Shown here piece after piece: positions 35,159 to 42,813 of a stretch of DNA of 64,000 nucleotides (the stretch's first letter is position 1; each line of letters begins with the position of its first letter). The stretch lies in IMG/VR virus record IMGVR_UViG_3300006117_000001, positions 1-64,000 of that record. One strand, 5' to 3'. The notes beneath the pieces are model-generated. The model worked only from the letters and a program-made list of their open reading frames with translations, made no database searches and had not been told where the DNA came from. Both the position numbers and the translations under genes were made by a program. Origin of the DNA: a virus.

Positions 35159-35370
35159 TGAAAACTAATTATTCACATTTAGAAATTGCAATAGAGTGCG
35201 CATGGCAAATTGGAGATTCCCTTAAAAATTTACCGCGCGCTGAAAGCCGGTGGCTAGTGGCCGACATTACCAATCGCATTATTGAGGACGGCCTTATTAC
35301 ACCGGAGAGCGAAGATATAGACGAATTAATTGCAGCATGGATTGAGACTAATCTTAAGGAGACAGTATGA
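35155..35370 (+). CDS. Small acidic helical protein
   Basis: 71 residues (ATG ATG start; MKTNYSHLEIAIECAWQIGD). Helical and acidic with two Trp near the end. Overlaps both neighbours by 4 bp. Unknown role; may be a host-takeover protein. Confidence 0.6.
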   Translation: MMKTNYSHLEIAIECAWQIGDSLKNLPRAESRWLVADITNRIIEDGLITPESEDIDELIAAWIETNLKETV

Positions 35371-35447
35371 TGACTAGGTTAGACGCATTTTGGATTTTAT
35401 TGGCATTACTTATTACAACGCAGCTAGTATGGTATTTCACTAAATAG
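35367..35447 (+). CDS. Tiny single-pass membrane protein
   Basis: 26 residues, one hydrophobic helix (FWILLALLITTQLVWYF). Starts 4 bp before the upstream stop after AAGGAGA. Too short for certainty. Confidence 0.45.
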   Translation: MMTRLDAFWILLALLITTQLVWYFTK

Positions 35448-35457
35448 GGAGAATAGC

Positions 35458-35664
35458 ATGAGAAAATTTAGCAGACAGACAATTGACTTAATGGGAGCAT
35501 ATGCCAGTGGTTATTCATACGGACGTGCTGGCCTGGAATTAAACCAATTATGGGACGAAGACGAAGAAGGGCATATGTGGGAAGTACTAGGGCATAGCTA
35601 TGGCATAGAGGATCTTAAAATGTTTGGAAAACTAGAGGGAAAAGTATATGACGCACACCATTAA
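35458..35664 (+). CDS. Small acidic protein
   Basis: 68 residues (MRKFSRQTIDLMGAYASGYS). Contains YSYGRAGLELNQLWDEDEEG; acidic. GGGAGAA upstream. From here codon use shifts from GC-rich to AT-rich. Confidence 0.6.
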   Translation: MRKFSRQTIDLMGAYASGYSYGRAGLELNQLWDEDEEGHMWEVLGHSYGIEDLKMFGKLEGKVYDAHH

Positions 35665-35755
35665 ATTTAACTCAATCCATGAGATGCTATTGTGGATTGT
35701 TGAAAACAATATTTATGATGTACCTGTAGATCTAACCTTAAAATTAGGAGAATGA
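35648..35755 (+). CDS. Tiny protein overlapping the upstream gene
   Basis: 35 residues (MTHTIKFNSIHEMLLWIVEN ending LTLKLGE). Overlaps the upstream gene by 17 bp. Moderately supported by the packed arrangement of starts and stops. Confidence 0.5.
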   Translation: MTHTIKFNSIHEMLLWIVENNIYDVPVDLTLKLGE

Positions 35756-35758
35756 ACC

Positions 35759-36070
35759 ATGCTGCAAGAAATCACTATGCGTCAAATTGACGATTACTTT
35801 CAAAAATCAGGTATTAGTGACATTGACGAACTAGGAGCAGTAGATCGTCAGATCAAAGACCTAGAAGCTATCAAGGCCAAGTTAAAAGCTAGGATACTAT
35901 CTAGAGGTACAGGCTTTCACAAGGGCTCAGAATTTATTGCGGAGGTTCAGGAATACGATAGAGCAACGATTAGTCCTATCTTGGTTAAAGAGTTTGGTAC
36001 TACTGATTTTGTGCAGCAAGTAACTCAGGTGCAACATATTAAAGCAGTATTGGTAAAACGAATTGACTAA
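35759..36070 (+). CDS. Hypothetical protein with N-terminal coiled coil
   Basis: 103 residues (MLQEITMRQIDDYFQKSGIS). Helix IDELGAVDRQIKDLEAIKAK then a beta part with EFIAEVQEYDRATISP. The pattern of a coiled coil followed by G...F.A.V...ERA.....V resembles phage DNA-metabolism accessory proteins, uncertain. Good AGGAG site at 35746. Confidence 0.65.
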   Translation: MLQEITMRQIDDYFQKSGISDIDELGAVDRQIKDLEAIKAKLKARILSRGTGFHKGSEFIAEVQEYDRATISPILVKEFGTTDFVQQVTQVQHIKAVLVKRID

Positions 36071-36242
36071 TTATCGCTATGCCGTAGTAGATGAGTTTGG
36101 TGGGGTAATGCGTAAGTTTGCTAGTAAGATCGAGGCGCAGCCCTACTTAACCCATGGTACTAAGCTTATTGCTTTACCTAAGCAACCAAAAACGCAGCCG
36201 TATGAAATAGTAGTGCTTACTTTACCCGAGGCCTTAATATGA
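36063..36242 (+). CDS. Small protein with TTG start
   Basis: 59 residues from TTG 36063 (MTNYRYAVVDEFGGVMRKFA). The motif N-Y-R-Y-A-V-V-D..G...R.F.SK.EA..Y is widespread in small phage proteins. Overlaps both neighbours. Confidence 0.65.
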   Translation: MTNYRYAVVDEFGGVMRKFASKIEAQPYLTHGTKLIALPKQPKTQPYEIVVLTLPEALI

Positions 36243-36421
36243 AATTGATTGGTGGATTGATTTGTTTTTTAGCGATGTACGGATTTAGTGTACAGGTTAC
36301 CTTAACTGGTATACTATGGATGTTGTTTGGTATAGTTTTAATTACCATTCCGGCAGTATTGGAAGGTTTTATGCGCACTGAACGATTCATTCATAGGAGC
36401 AATAAAAGGAATGTCAAGTAA
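36239..36421 (+). CDS. Small membrane protein
   Basis: 60 residues with two hydrophobic helices (LIGGLICFLAMYGFSVQV and LWMLFGIVLITIPAVL) and a basic tail. ATGA overlap upstream; ends inside the sigma gene start. Confidence 0.65.
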   Translation: MKLIGGLICFLAMYGFSVQVTLTGILWMLFGIVLITIPAVLEGFMRTERFIHRSNKRNVK

Positions 36422-36980
36422 CGATTTTTTAACAGACTATCTCAAATCCCTCTATGGCATACCAGTTCTTGACTCTAAAGACGAGTACCTTTTAGCACAA
36501 CGTATCGCACAAGGCGATGATGAAGCACTAGAAACCCTAGTTCGCCATAATCTGCGCTTTGTGGTCTTTACTGTTCGCAAACTGACTGCCTGGAATCATT
36601 CTCGAGTACCACAAGAAGATCTGATTGGAATGGGCAACGTTGCATTACTCAAGGCCGCATCACAATGGCAACCAACGAACGGAGCGAAGTTCGCAACGTA
36701 CGCAAAAGGTTTTATATTGCGTGGTATTGAGCGCGGCCTAGATAATACCGAAAACCTGATCCGTATTCCAATAAAAACGAGAGAAGAAATTCGCAAGATG
36801 ACTTATACTGAAAGAGCACTTACTCAAGCTTTAGGAAGAGTGCCAACAGTAAACGAATTGGCCTCGCTGCTAGGCAAAACGACTAAGAGAATAAACCAGC
36901 TTAAGTTCTTTTTGCACCAAGAGCCGACCAGTTTAGACGCAATGCAGTTAGACAAAATGGAAGAGAACGAGGATGATTGA
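36411..36980 (+). CDS. Phage sigma-like factor, regions 1.2-2-3, no region 4
   Basis: 189 residues (MSSNDFLTDYLKSLYGIPVL). Region 1.2: LLAQRIAQGDDEALETLVRH. Region 2: NLRFVVFTVRKLT, then EDLIGMGNVALLKAASQWQP and FATYAKGFILRGIERGL (the -10 binding helix). Region 3: TEREEIRKMTY-like stretch with GRVPTVNELASLLGKTTKRI. It stops soon after (KMEENEDD), where region 4 should follow. A sigma lacking region 4 is like T4 gp55 and sporulation-type truncated factors. It is the best candidate reader of the TATTAGT element; a region-4-like protein is encoded separately at 46015. Confidence 0.85.
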   Translation: MSSNDFLTDYLKSLYGIPVLDSKDEYLLAQRIAQGDDEALETLVRHNLRFVVFTVRKLTAWNHSRVPQEDLIGMGNVALLKAASQWQPTNGAKFATYAKGFILRGIERGLDNTENLIRIPIKTREEIRKMTYTERALTQALGRVPTVNELASLLGKTTKRINQLKFFLHQEPTSLDAMQLDKMEENEDD

Positions 36981-37296
36981 TTTAACCGATGAGCAGAAAA
37001 AAGCATATCAAAGATTCATTATTGCAAGAGATCGGGTTCGTATTGGTTCGTACGGCAAAGGTAAAAAGGGAGAGCGAATTCCCCAATCTGACGTAGTGTG
37101 TACTGTAGATTTGGCAGGGATGAACCACCCAGTATTTGAACAAAATGATGAATGGCTAGAATACAAGGCAGCATCATTGGCCTGGTGGGCAATTGAGCCA
37201 GATTTTAGAAAGACAGAACGGATGAGTATGATCCGAGGCGATTATGACGACTCAGACCAATGGAAAGACAAACAGACCGGTGTTAAGGAGATATAG
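36973..37296 (+). CDS. Hypothetical protein
   Basis: 107 residues (MIDLTDEQKKAYQRFIIARD). Helical start, a Gly/Lys loop (GSYGKGKKGERIP) and aromatic C-half (EYKAASLAWWAIEPDFRKTE). Overlaps the sigma gene by 8 bp, so probably co-translated. Not recognised. Confidence 0.65.
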   Translation: MIDLTDEQKKAYQRFIIARDRVRIGSYGKGKKGERIPQSDVVCTVDLAGMNHPVFEQNDEWLEYKAASLAWWAIEPDFRKTERMSMIRGDYDDSDQWKDKQTGVKEI

Positions 37297-37893
37297 ATGC
37301 GTGTATTAGTAGCGTGTGAATTTAGTGGTACTGTGCGCGATGCTTTTATTAAGGCTGGGCACGATGCCATGAGCTGTGATTTAGAGCCAACAGATCAGCC
37401 AGGGCCTCATTACCAAGGTGATGTATTTGATATTATTGATGATGGGTGGGATTTGATGATTGCGCACCCACCATGCACCCACCTTGCCGTATCTGGTGCG
37501 GCCCATTTTGCCAAGAAACGAGCAGATGGGAGGCAGCAGCAAGGTATTGATTTTTTTATGGCGCTTGCTAACTGCAACATACCAAAATATGCTATTGAAA
37601 ACCCAATTGGGATTATGAGTAGTAATTGGCGCAAACCAAATCAAATCATACAACCTTGGCAGTACGGCCACCGCACTACTAAAGCAACCTGTCTTTGGTT
37701 AAAAAATTTGCCTTTACTTCAACCCACTAATATTGTAGATAAAGGGGAAGTATGGGTGGCTAAAAGCGGAAAAAGAATGTCTAAATGGTTTTATGAATCA
37801 TCTTGCTTGCCGCCGAGAGAGAGAGAGAGAATGCGTAACAAAACATTTCAAGGCATAGCAGACGCTATGGCAGATCAATGGGGAAAATTATGA
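37297..37893 (+). CDS. DNA cytosine methyltransferase-like protein
   Basis: 198 residues (MRVLVACEFSGTVRDAFIKA). SAM-binding start VACEFSG, GHDAMSCDLEPTD, motif IV-like HPPCTHLAVSG (the PPC catalytic Cys) and AIENPIGIM (ENP motif), as in C5 methylases, but it is shorter and lacks an obvious target-recognition domain. Such genes are common in phages. Could methylate phage DNA against restriction, or act on free nucleotides. Confidence 0.75.
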   Translation: MRVLVACEFSGTVRDAFIKAGHDAMSCDLEPTDQPGPHYQGDVFDIIDDGWDLMIAHPPCTHLAVSGAAHFAKKRADGRQQQGIDFFMALANCNIPKYAIENPIGIMSSNWRKPNQIIQPWQYGHRTTKATCLWLKNLPLLQPTNIVDKGEVWVAKSGKRMSKWFYESSCLPPRERERMRNKTFQGIADAMADQWGKL

Positions 37894-38090
37894 AAAGAGT
37901 GGTTCCAACCGATGTATATGACAAAGACGGCAATATGACCAAGATTGAGGTGACTGATACCTCAGGTAACCACATAGCCGATTTTTTGTGGGATGAACGT
38001 GATGAGCAGACCAGTGAGAATAGAGTTAAGTTCCGAGAGTGGTGCTATGACTTTTTGCAGCGCAACAAGCAATTTGAGGTGGCAAGGTAA
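37890..38090 (+). CDS. Small hypothetical protein before iteron copy 2
   Basis: 66 residues from ATG 37890 (MKRVVPTDVYDKDGNMTKIE). Acidic, helical C-terminus. ATGA overlap with the methylase. Its stop is one base before the second iteron element. Confidence 0.65.
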   Translation: MKRVVPTDVYDKDGNMTKIEVTDTSGNHIADFLWDERDEQTSENRVKFREWCYDFLQRNKQFEVAR

Positions 38091-38091
38091 C

Positions 38092-38407
38092 TGCCACACT
38101 TTGCCACACTTCTGCCACACTTTAAACCGCATTTTTGGGCAAAGTGTGGCAGTGACAAAAAGCTTTTAGAATCAAAGAGTTACAGAGGTTTTTTGGTCAT
38201 TTTGGGTCGAAATTGCCACACTTCCAGTGAAAAAACGCAAGTCGCTATGCCACTCTATCTTTTTATTTTTTTTTATTTTTAAAACTAAAATAAGAAAAGA
38301 GTGTGGAAGGTGTGGCAATAGTACCCTAAGTGCTTGATATATAAGGATTATTGCACTGCAGCAAAGTGTGGCAGAAGTGTGGCAGAAGTGTGGCAATTGC
38401 CACACTT
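38092..38407. repeat. Iteron element copy 2 (TGTGGCA array, AT-rich core)
   Basis: Same layout and orientation as 32051-32363: three TGCCACACTT, the shared block CGCATTTTTGGGCAAAGTGT, an AT-rich core (38250-38300), TGATATATAAGG then ATTATTGCA, three AAGTGTGGCA in tandem and the same 22-bp palindrome. The ends and centre motifs are conserved while the linkers have drifted, suggesting selection on the motifs. With the following 65 bp it is the only non-coding stretch before the primase gene. Confidence 0.85.
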
Positions 38408-38472
38408 GTAGGACAAATACCTACAAGCCGCTAAAAGTATCTTGTAATATGAAATTGGTGTATTACCGAACT

Positions 38473-38482
38473 GCGTATCAGT
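38473..38482 (+). promoter_or_regulatory. Phage promoter P10: variant TATCAGT
   Basis: GCGTATCAGT, one mismatch from the common element; no GGGCGG at the -35 distance. Predicted +1 is A at 38489, giving a 17-nt leader with AGAGGAAG before the primase ATG. Confidence 0.6.
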
Positions 38483-38505
38483 TCAGGTAAGCAAAGAGGA
38501 AGAAG

Positions 38506-40830
38506 ATGTTAGAAAAACCAGCAGCACTACCAGTTAGTTTTGAGAATATCCCGGTAGATCTAAAGATGATCCCCAGGTTCTGCCTATGGAAATACACCCT
38601 TGTTGGTGAGGGAGACACACAGAAATGGTCTAAACTACCAGTCCAGCCTAGTGGTAAAGCAGCAAAATCAACCGATCCAGCAACCTGGACAGACTTTTTT
38701 ACAGCCCAAAAGGCCTATGAGAATGGCAACTTCTCAGGCATAGGCTTTGTCTTTACTGGCGATGATGACCTCATTGGCGTAGACATTGACGATTGCAGAG
38801 ACCCTATTAGCGGAGATCTGAATGAGCTAGCTACCAACATCATAGCCAACGTCAAGGGATATTGCGAAATCAGTCCCTCAGGTACTGGTGTCAAGATATT
38901 TACCAGAGCAAACCTGCAAAATGCCCACGTAGACCACGAAATTGGGTTAGAAGTCTACGCAAAATCTCGGTATTTTACCCTCACAGGCCATAAAATAGGC
39001 GGTGATCTGCCCAGTGAGCCACAAGACCTCACTGCCCATGTGCCCGCCCGCACACTTATCCGTACAAGTTCAGATGATGAGTTTGCTAACTACACACCGC
39101 CAGTTGAAGGTTGGGATCTAGCTCGCGTTGACAATGAGCTTTTAAGCCAATTAGACCCCTCTTGTGGCTACGATGACTGGCTAGCTGTGGGGATGGCCTT
39201 ATCGCACCAATTTGGAGGCGATATAGAGGCTCTGGAGGCTTGGGATAGCTGGTCTTGTGAGCATGGGCAGAACCCAAAATACGTAGCTAGCGGAATGAAC
39301 TCTTGCGCTGCAAAATGGCGCACATTTAAAGGCGGAGGCACCACACTGCGCTCACTGATCTTCAAGGTGAATCAAAAAAAGCTCAAAGCTGCCCTTGATG
39401 CTGGTGAAATTGTGCTCGACATCTCCAATCCACTAGATCATGCCCGCAAATTTCTACAATCCTTGTATGCGATTGAGGGTGGCTTTAAATTAGTACACCA
39501 TGCCCAAGAGTTTTTTGTCTACACTGGGACACATTACAGCTTTATTGAAGAGGCCACAGTGCGCTCCCAGGTGTATAAGTTTTTGGATCGCTGCCAAAAA
39601 CAAGACAAAAAGGGCAATTTAGTCCCATTTAACGCAAATCCTGCGGTGGTTAATGCCGTAATCGACGCATTAAAGTCGATTGTCCACCTTGCTAATGACC
39701 CCAACGGAAGGCCACCAGTTTGGCTAGATGGGTATGCTCAAAACAACCCGCCTGCCAACCAGCTTATCAGTATGACTAATGGATTGTTTCAGATGGATCA
39801 GTTGGTGCTTTATCCGCACTCACTAGGCTTTTTTACTTACAACTCTCTGCCATTTGAATACGACCCACAGGCACAGTGTCCTCACTGGCTCGCTTTCTTA
39901 GATGATGTGTGGGGTAATGACATCGAGTCTAAAGAGTTGCTGCAAGAGTATTTTGGATACATTTTGTCCGGCGATACAGCCCAGCAGAAATTTTTGAACG
40001 TGATTGGTCCGCGTCGTAGCGGCAAGGGCACTATCAACAAAGTGCTCACCGAACTGCTTGGTCAGCACAATGTGGTCTCGCCTCAGATGGAAGAGCTTTG
40101 CGACACGTTTGGTTTGCAACCTTGGATAGGCAAACAGCTAGCATCATTTACAGATGCGCGGGTAACAACCAAGAATGGCGCTGGTGTTGTGTCTCAGTTG
40201 TTACGCATTGTGGGTGGCGACACAGTGACAGTAAACCGCAAGAACAAAGAGGCTTGGAGTGGTTACCTACCAACCAGGATCATTGTGTACTCCAATGAGA
40301 TGTTGCGGCTATCAGAAAACAGTAATGCACTCACAGGCAGGATGTTGGTGCTCACCATGACAAACAGCTTTTATGGCAAAGAGGACGTTGGCCTTGCAGA
40401 CCGCCTGATTGCTGAACTAGCTGGCATTTTTAACTGGGCGTTGCAAGGACATAGCCGCCGCACCAGTAGAGTGGGTCAGCGTTTTGTGCAGCCAGAGTCT
40501 AGCAAGAGCATGGTAGAAGAGATGACTAAGCTGTCTAATCCATTGGCAGAGTTTATTGAAGACGCCGTTGAGTTTGTAGAGGATCATGAAGTCAATAAGG
40601 ACGATGTGTTTGCTTGTTATAAACATTGGGCGATTAAAAAGAATCTACACCCTGGCACAGAGATGTCCTTTAAAACCCGCTTTACTTCTACAACGCAAGA
40701 GTTTAAAGTAAAGACTAACCGCAGACGTACTGCCAATGGATCAGAGTGGACTTATGTGGGAATTAGGCTCAAAGATAAAGCGCAGGCCTTTGTGGATTCA
40801 ATCAGTGAGTTTGAGCGTGAAATCTTTTAA
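38506..40830 (+). CDS. Primase-helicase, P4/D5 type
   Basis: 774 residues. N-terminal prim-pol domain: IGVDIDDCRDPI (metal-binding Asp pair) and SPSGTGVKIF (basic/Gly motif), then a PriCT-like helical part (CGYDDWLAVGMAL...ALEAWDSWS), then an SF3 helicase: Walker A GPRRSGKGT at about 502-510, followed by TDARVTTKNGAG and PTRIIVYSNEMLRL. Synthesises primers and unwinds DNA at the fork. Its gene lies directly after iteron copy 2, as initiator or primase genes often do beside their origin. Confidence 0.9.
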   Translation: MLEKPAALPVSFENIPVDLKMIPRFCLWKYTLVGEGDTQKWSKLPVQPSGKAAKSTDPATWTDFFTAQKAYENGNFSGIGFVFTGDDDLIGVDIDDCRDPISGDLNELATNIIANVKGYCEISPSGTGVKIFTRANLQNAHVDHEIGLEVYAKSRYFTLTGHKIGGDLPSEPQDLTAHVPARTLIRTSSDDEFANYTPPVEGWDLARVDNELLSQLDPSCGYDDWLAVGMALSHQFGGDIEALEAWDSWSCEHGQNPKYVASGMNSCAAKWRTFKGGGTTLRSLIFKVNQKKLKAALDAGEIVLDISNPLDHARKFLQSLYAIEGGFKLVHHAQEFFVYTGTHYSFIEEATVRSQVYKFLDRCQKQDKKGNLVPFNANPAVVNAVIDALKSIVHLANDPNGRPPVWLDGYAQNNPPANQLISMTNGLFQMDQLVLYPHSLGFFTYNSLPFEYDPQAQCPHWLAFLDDVWGNDIESKELLQEYFGYILSGDTAQQKFLNVIGPRRSGKGTINKVLTELLGQHNVVSPQMEELCDTFGLQPWIGKQLASFTDARVTTKNGAGVVSQLLRIVGGDTVTVNRKNKEAWSGYLPTRIIVYSNEMLRLSENSNALTGRMLVLTMTNSFYGKEDVGLADRLIAELAGIFNWALQGHSRRTSRVGQRFVQPESSKSMVEEMTKLSNPLAEFIEDAVEFVEDHEVNKDDVFACYKHWAIKKNLHPGTEMSFKTRFTSTTQEFKVKTNRRRTANGSEWTYVGIRLKDKAQAFVDSISEFEREIF

Positions 40831-41059
40831 CTTTCGTAAACGCATCAAGCGCAACCACTTTACTGTTGTTTTTAAGACAGTAGGTAAGCGCAAAGTTATT
40901 ATACAAAACGAAAAGTGTATAATAACTTTTCGTTTTAAAATGCAAAAGATCAGAAGAGCGCATCAAGGTCATCGCAATAAGGTATTTGGTAGTCTTACCC
41001 AATTGAGAATGAGACGCATTTACGGAATTAGGCCGACAGTACCGCAGTTAAGGAGATAG
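40817..41059 (+). CDS. Small very basic protein containing nested inverted repeats
   Basis: 80 residues if started at GTG 40817 (MKSFNFRKRIKRNHFTVVFK); other starts are possible, and no good ribosome site is seen. Arg/Lys-rich end MRRIYGIRPTVPQLRR. Supported by its stop lying just before the next gene's AGGAG/ATG, but the inverted repeats at 40892-40936 lie inside it, so the segment could instead be a regulatory RNA region. Confidence 0.4.
   Translation: MKSFNFRKRIKRNHFTVVFKTVGKRKVIIQNEKCIITFRFKMQKIRRAHQGHRNKVFGSLTQLRMRRIYGIRPTVPQLRR
40892..40936 (+). repeat. Two mutually exclusive perfect hairpins
   Basis: AAAGTTATTATACA (40892-40905) pairs perfectly with 40916-40929 (14 bp, 10-nt loop). 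AAAACGAAAAG (40905-40915), which is the loop of the first hairpin, pairs perfectly with 40926-40936 (11 bp). The right arms overlap by 4 bases, so only one hairpin can form fully, a switch-like layout. Located 62 bp after the primase stop. Confidence 0.75.
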
Positions 41060-41060
41060 T

Positions 41061-41234
41061 ATGGAGTACAAAGACTTAGCAATAAATGGGTTTACATTTA
41101 GGTTTATTAAAGAAGATAATGAGTGGGTGTGCAAGATGCCAACGTGGTTGATTACTGCCGCAGAGGATATGCTTAGTGCAAATTACAAGAGAGAACAACG
41201 GCTGCAACAGCTATTAGATGAGGACAGAGAATGA
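41061..41234 (+). CDS. Small hypothetical protein
   Basis: 57 residues (MEYKDLAINGFTFRFIKEDN). Ends in a charged helix (YKREQRLQQLLDEDRE). Strong AAGGAGATAGT site. Overlaps the next gene by 4 bp; start of a run of ten tiny coupled genes. Confidence 0.65.
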   Translation: MEYKDLAINGFTFRFIKEDNEWVCKMPTWLITAAEDMLSANYKREQRLQQLLDEDRE

Positions 41235-41398
41235 CTAACGAGAACCAAAAGCCAGTGACCGATGATTATCGCAACAACTGGGAACAAGTGTTTAAGAAGA
41301 GCAACACAACCAAAACAACTGAGCTTGAAGACTACCAAAAACTCGCACAAGAGATTTGGTTCAAGGACGGCTCATGCACAGGAGGAAAAGCAGAATGA
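41231..41398 (+). CDS. Small hypothetical protein
   Basis: 55 residues (MTNENQKPVTDDYRNNWEQV). Charged, probably helical; single Cys near the end. ATGA overlaps on both sides. Confidence 0.6.
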   Translation: MTNENQKPVTDDYRNNWEQVFKKSNTTKTTELEDYQKLAQEIWFKDGSCTGGKAE

Positions 41399-41643
41399 AC
41401 AATGAACCAGTAGCGTGGATGGATAAAGAAAGCAATATCACCATGATTGGTGGTATTTACCCAAAAAAGCTAGAGCAATATTTAAGCGTATTAGAATCTA
41501 GGATTATTGCTTTGGAATCCCATCCAGCAAAGACACTAACAGATGAGGAAATAGAGCAAGTGTGGACTGAGGTAACTTGTCAAGAGCTAAATGTTCCGTA
41601 CAGTTTTGCTAGAGCAATACTAAGAAAGGCAAGCGAGAAATGA
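41395..41643 (+). CDS. Small hypothetical protein
   Basis: 82 residues from ATG 41395 (MNNEPVAWMDKESNITMIGG) preceded by GGAGGAAAA; the frame opens earlier at 41356 but the site decides for this ATG. NEPVAWM is a common start of small phage proteins. Coiled helix in the middle, then a LTDEEIEQVWTEV segment also common in that family. Unknown role. Confidence 0.7.
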   Translation: MNNEPVAWMDKESNITMIGGIYPKKLEQYLSVLESRIIALESHPAKTLTDEEIEQVWTEVTCQELNVPYSFARAILRKASEK

Positions 41644-41813
41644 ACGCACATGAACTAGCAGACCTTATTGATACTGGGATATTCCCAGAAGGTACATTGG
41701 CCCTTGCCACCAAAATGTTACGCAATCAGGCCAAGGAGATCGAGAGCCTACAGGAGCACTTTGACAAGGCGCTGGACTTTCTGACACGCCTTAACACTGG
41801 AGGCAAACAGTAA
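41640..41813 (+). CDS. Small coiled-coil protein, paralogue of 42231
   Basis: 57 residues (MNAHELADLIDTGIFPEGTL). The start MNA(H/N)ELAD and the ATKMLR.Q..EIE segment are shared with the gene at 42231-42515 (MNANELADELEK, ATMLRQQQAEIE), so the two are likely duplicates. Coiled-coil end. Confidence 0.65.
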   Translation: MNAHELADLIDTGIFPEGTLALATKMLRNQAKEIESLQEHFDKALDFLTRLNTGGKQ

Positions 41814-41962
41814 TGCTCACTGTCAAGCAGTACTTAGAGATATTTAAGTTCTCAAGCGTTGACAATCTAAAAAACATCAAGCGCGTGTTGTTTATGTCAC
41901 ATAGCACCGAGGACTTAAAGAACCGGTACGACGCAGTAAAGATTGCGCTAGGTGAAGAATGA
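41813..41962 (+). CDS. Tiny hypothetical protein
   Basis: 49 residues (MLTVKQYLEIFKFSSVDNLK), basic alpha-helical. TAATG overlap upstream, ATGA overlap downstream. Not recognised. Confidence 0.6.
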   Translation: MLTVKQYLEIFKFSSVDNLKNIKRVLFMSHSTEDLKNRYDAVKIALGEE

Positions 41963-42234
41963 GCCACGACTACCAAGACATCGAGCAGATCGTCGCATAC
42001 CTGAACAAGCAAAGTGACGGCGTGGCAAACGTCTACGCCAAGACGGCGAGCATGTTAGACTCGTTGTCAAAGGATAGGGCGCGTCTTGAGCAAAGAGTGG
42101 TAGACTTGGAGGAGCGTATCAGCAACATGGAGCAGTGGGAGAGGCGCTACCTTGACGTGATAGAATCACTAAGCCAAGACAGCAAGGCGGCGCTTAAGGA
42201 GTCACTTCGCACTTATGACGGGAGACTAGAATGA
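41959..42234 (+). CDS. Small coiled-coil protein
   Basis: 91 residues (MSHDYQDIEQIVAYLNKQSD), with a long coiled coil (DRARLEQRVVDLEERISNME). ATGA overlaps on both sides. Confidence 0.65.
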   Translation: MSHDYQDIEQIVAYLNKQSDGVANVYAKTASMLDSLSKDRARLEQRVVDLEERISNMEQWERRYLDVIESLSQDSKAALKESLRTYDGRLE

Positions 42235-42515
42235 ACGCAAATGAACTAGCTGATGAGCTGGAAAAATGTATTAGAGATGGTTCAACAGATTTAGTATGCG
42301 TTGACCAAGCAGCCACCATGCTACGCCAGCAACAAGCTGAAATAGAGGCATTAAACCAGCGCATTGAGCGCATGATTGAGAACCAAAGTCATCACGAAGG
42401 TATTGCACACGCTGGTGGGTTTGAACAAGGCCATGAGGTAGGACGTCAACTTGGCATGAAGCAAGAGCGAGCAATGTGGGAACTAGCCGCATCGACACAG
42501 GAGATAATGAAATGA
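42231..42515 (+). CDS. Small coiled-coil protein, paralogue of 41640
   Basis: 94 residues (MNANELADELEKCIRDGSTD). ATMLRQQQAEIEALNQRIER is a coiled coil common in small phage proteins. Shares its start and coil with the 41640 gene and adds a Gly-rich second half (GIAHAGGFEQGHEVGRQLGM). Confidence 0.7.
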   Translation: MNANELADELEKCIRDGSTDLVCVDQAATMLRQQQAEIEALNQRIERMIENQSHHEGIAHAGGFEQGHEVGRQLGMKQERAMWELAASTQEIMK

Positions 42516-42694
42516 CTACATTTACCACACAAGACCGGCAAGATGCAGAGCGCACCCCGCTGAGCGACCAAGAGTTACTTAAAATGGCAGCAGATAAGTT
42601 TCATTACACCGAGTACAAACTAGCAATCGAGTTCGCCCGCGCCATTGAACGAGCCCATGGAATTGGTGATACGTATCACCAGATGGAGGACTAA
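42512..42694 (+). CDS. Small hypothetical protein
   Basis: 60 residues from ATG 42512 (MTTFTTQDRQDAERTPLSDQ), after AGGAGATAATGAA. Pattern LSDQELLKMAADKFHYTEYK and a helical FARAIERAHGI end, widespread in phages. Coupled by overlap on both sides. Confidence 0.65.
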   Translation: MTTFTTQDRQDAERTPLSDQELLKMAADKFHYTEYKLAIEFARAIERAHGIGDTYHQMED

Positions 42695-42813
42695 TGAGCT
42701 TCACCATCTACCAACACAACGGACTCAAAGTCATCCAGTGGTTTGCCACAGTTGATGAGCTGATTGCCAGCATGCTGGCCAACCCTAACGACGCATACCA
42801 TAGGAATGTATGA
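42694..42813 (+). CDS. Tiny hypothetical protein
   Basis: 39 residues (MSFTIYQHNGLKVIQWFATV). TAATG overlap upstream after AGATGGAGG, ATGA overlap downstream. Supported mainly by packing. Confidence 0.5.
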   Translation: MSFTIYQHNGLKVIQWFATVDELIASMLANPNDAYHRNV

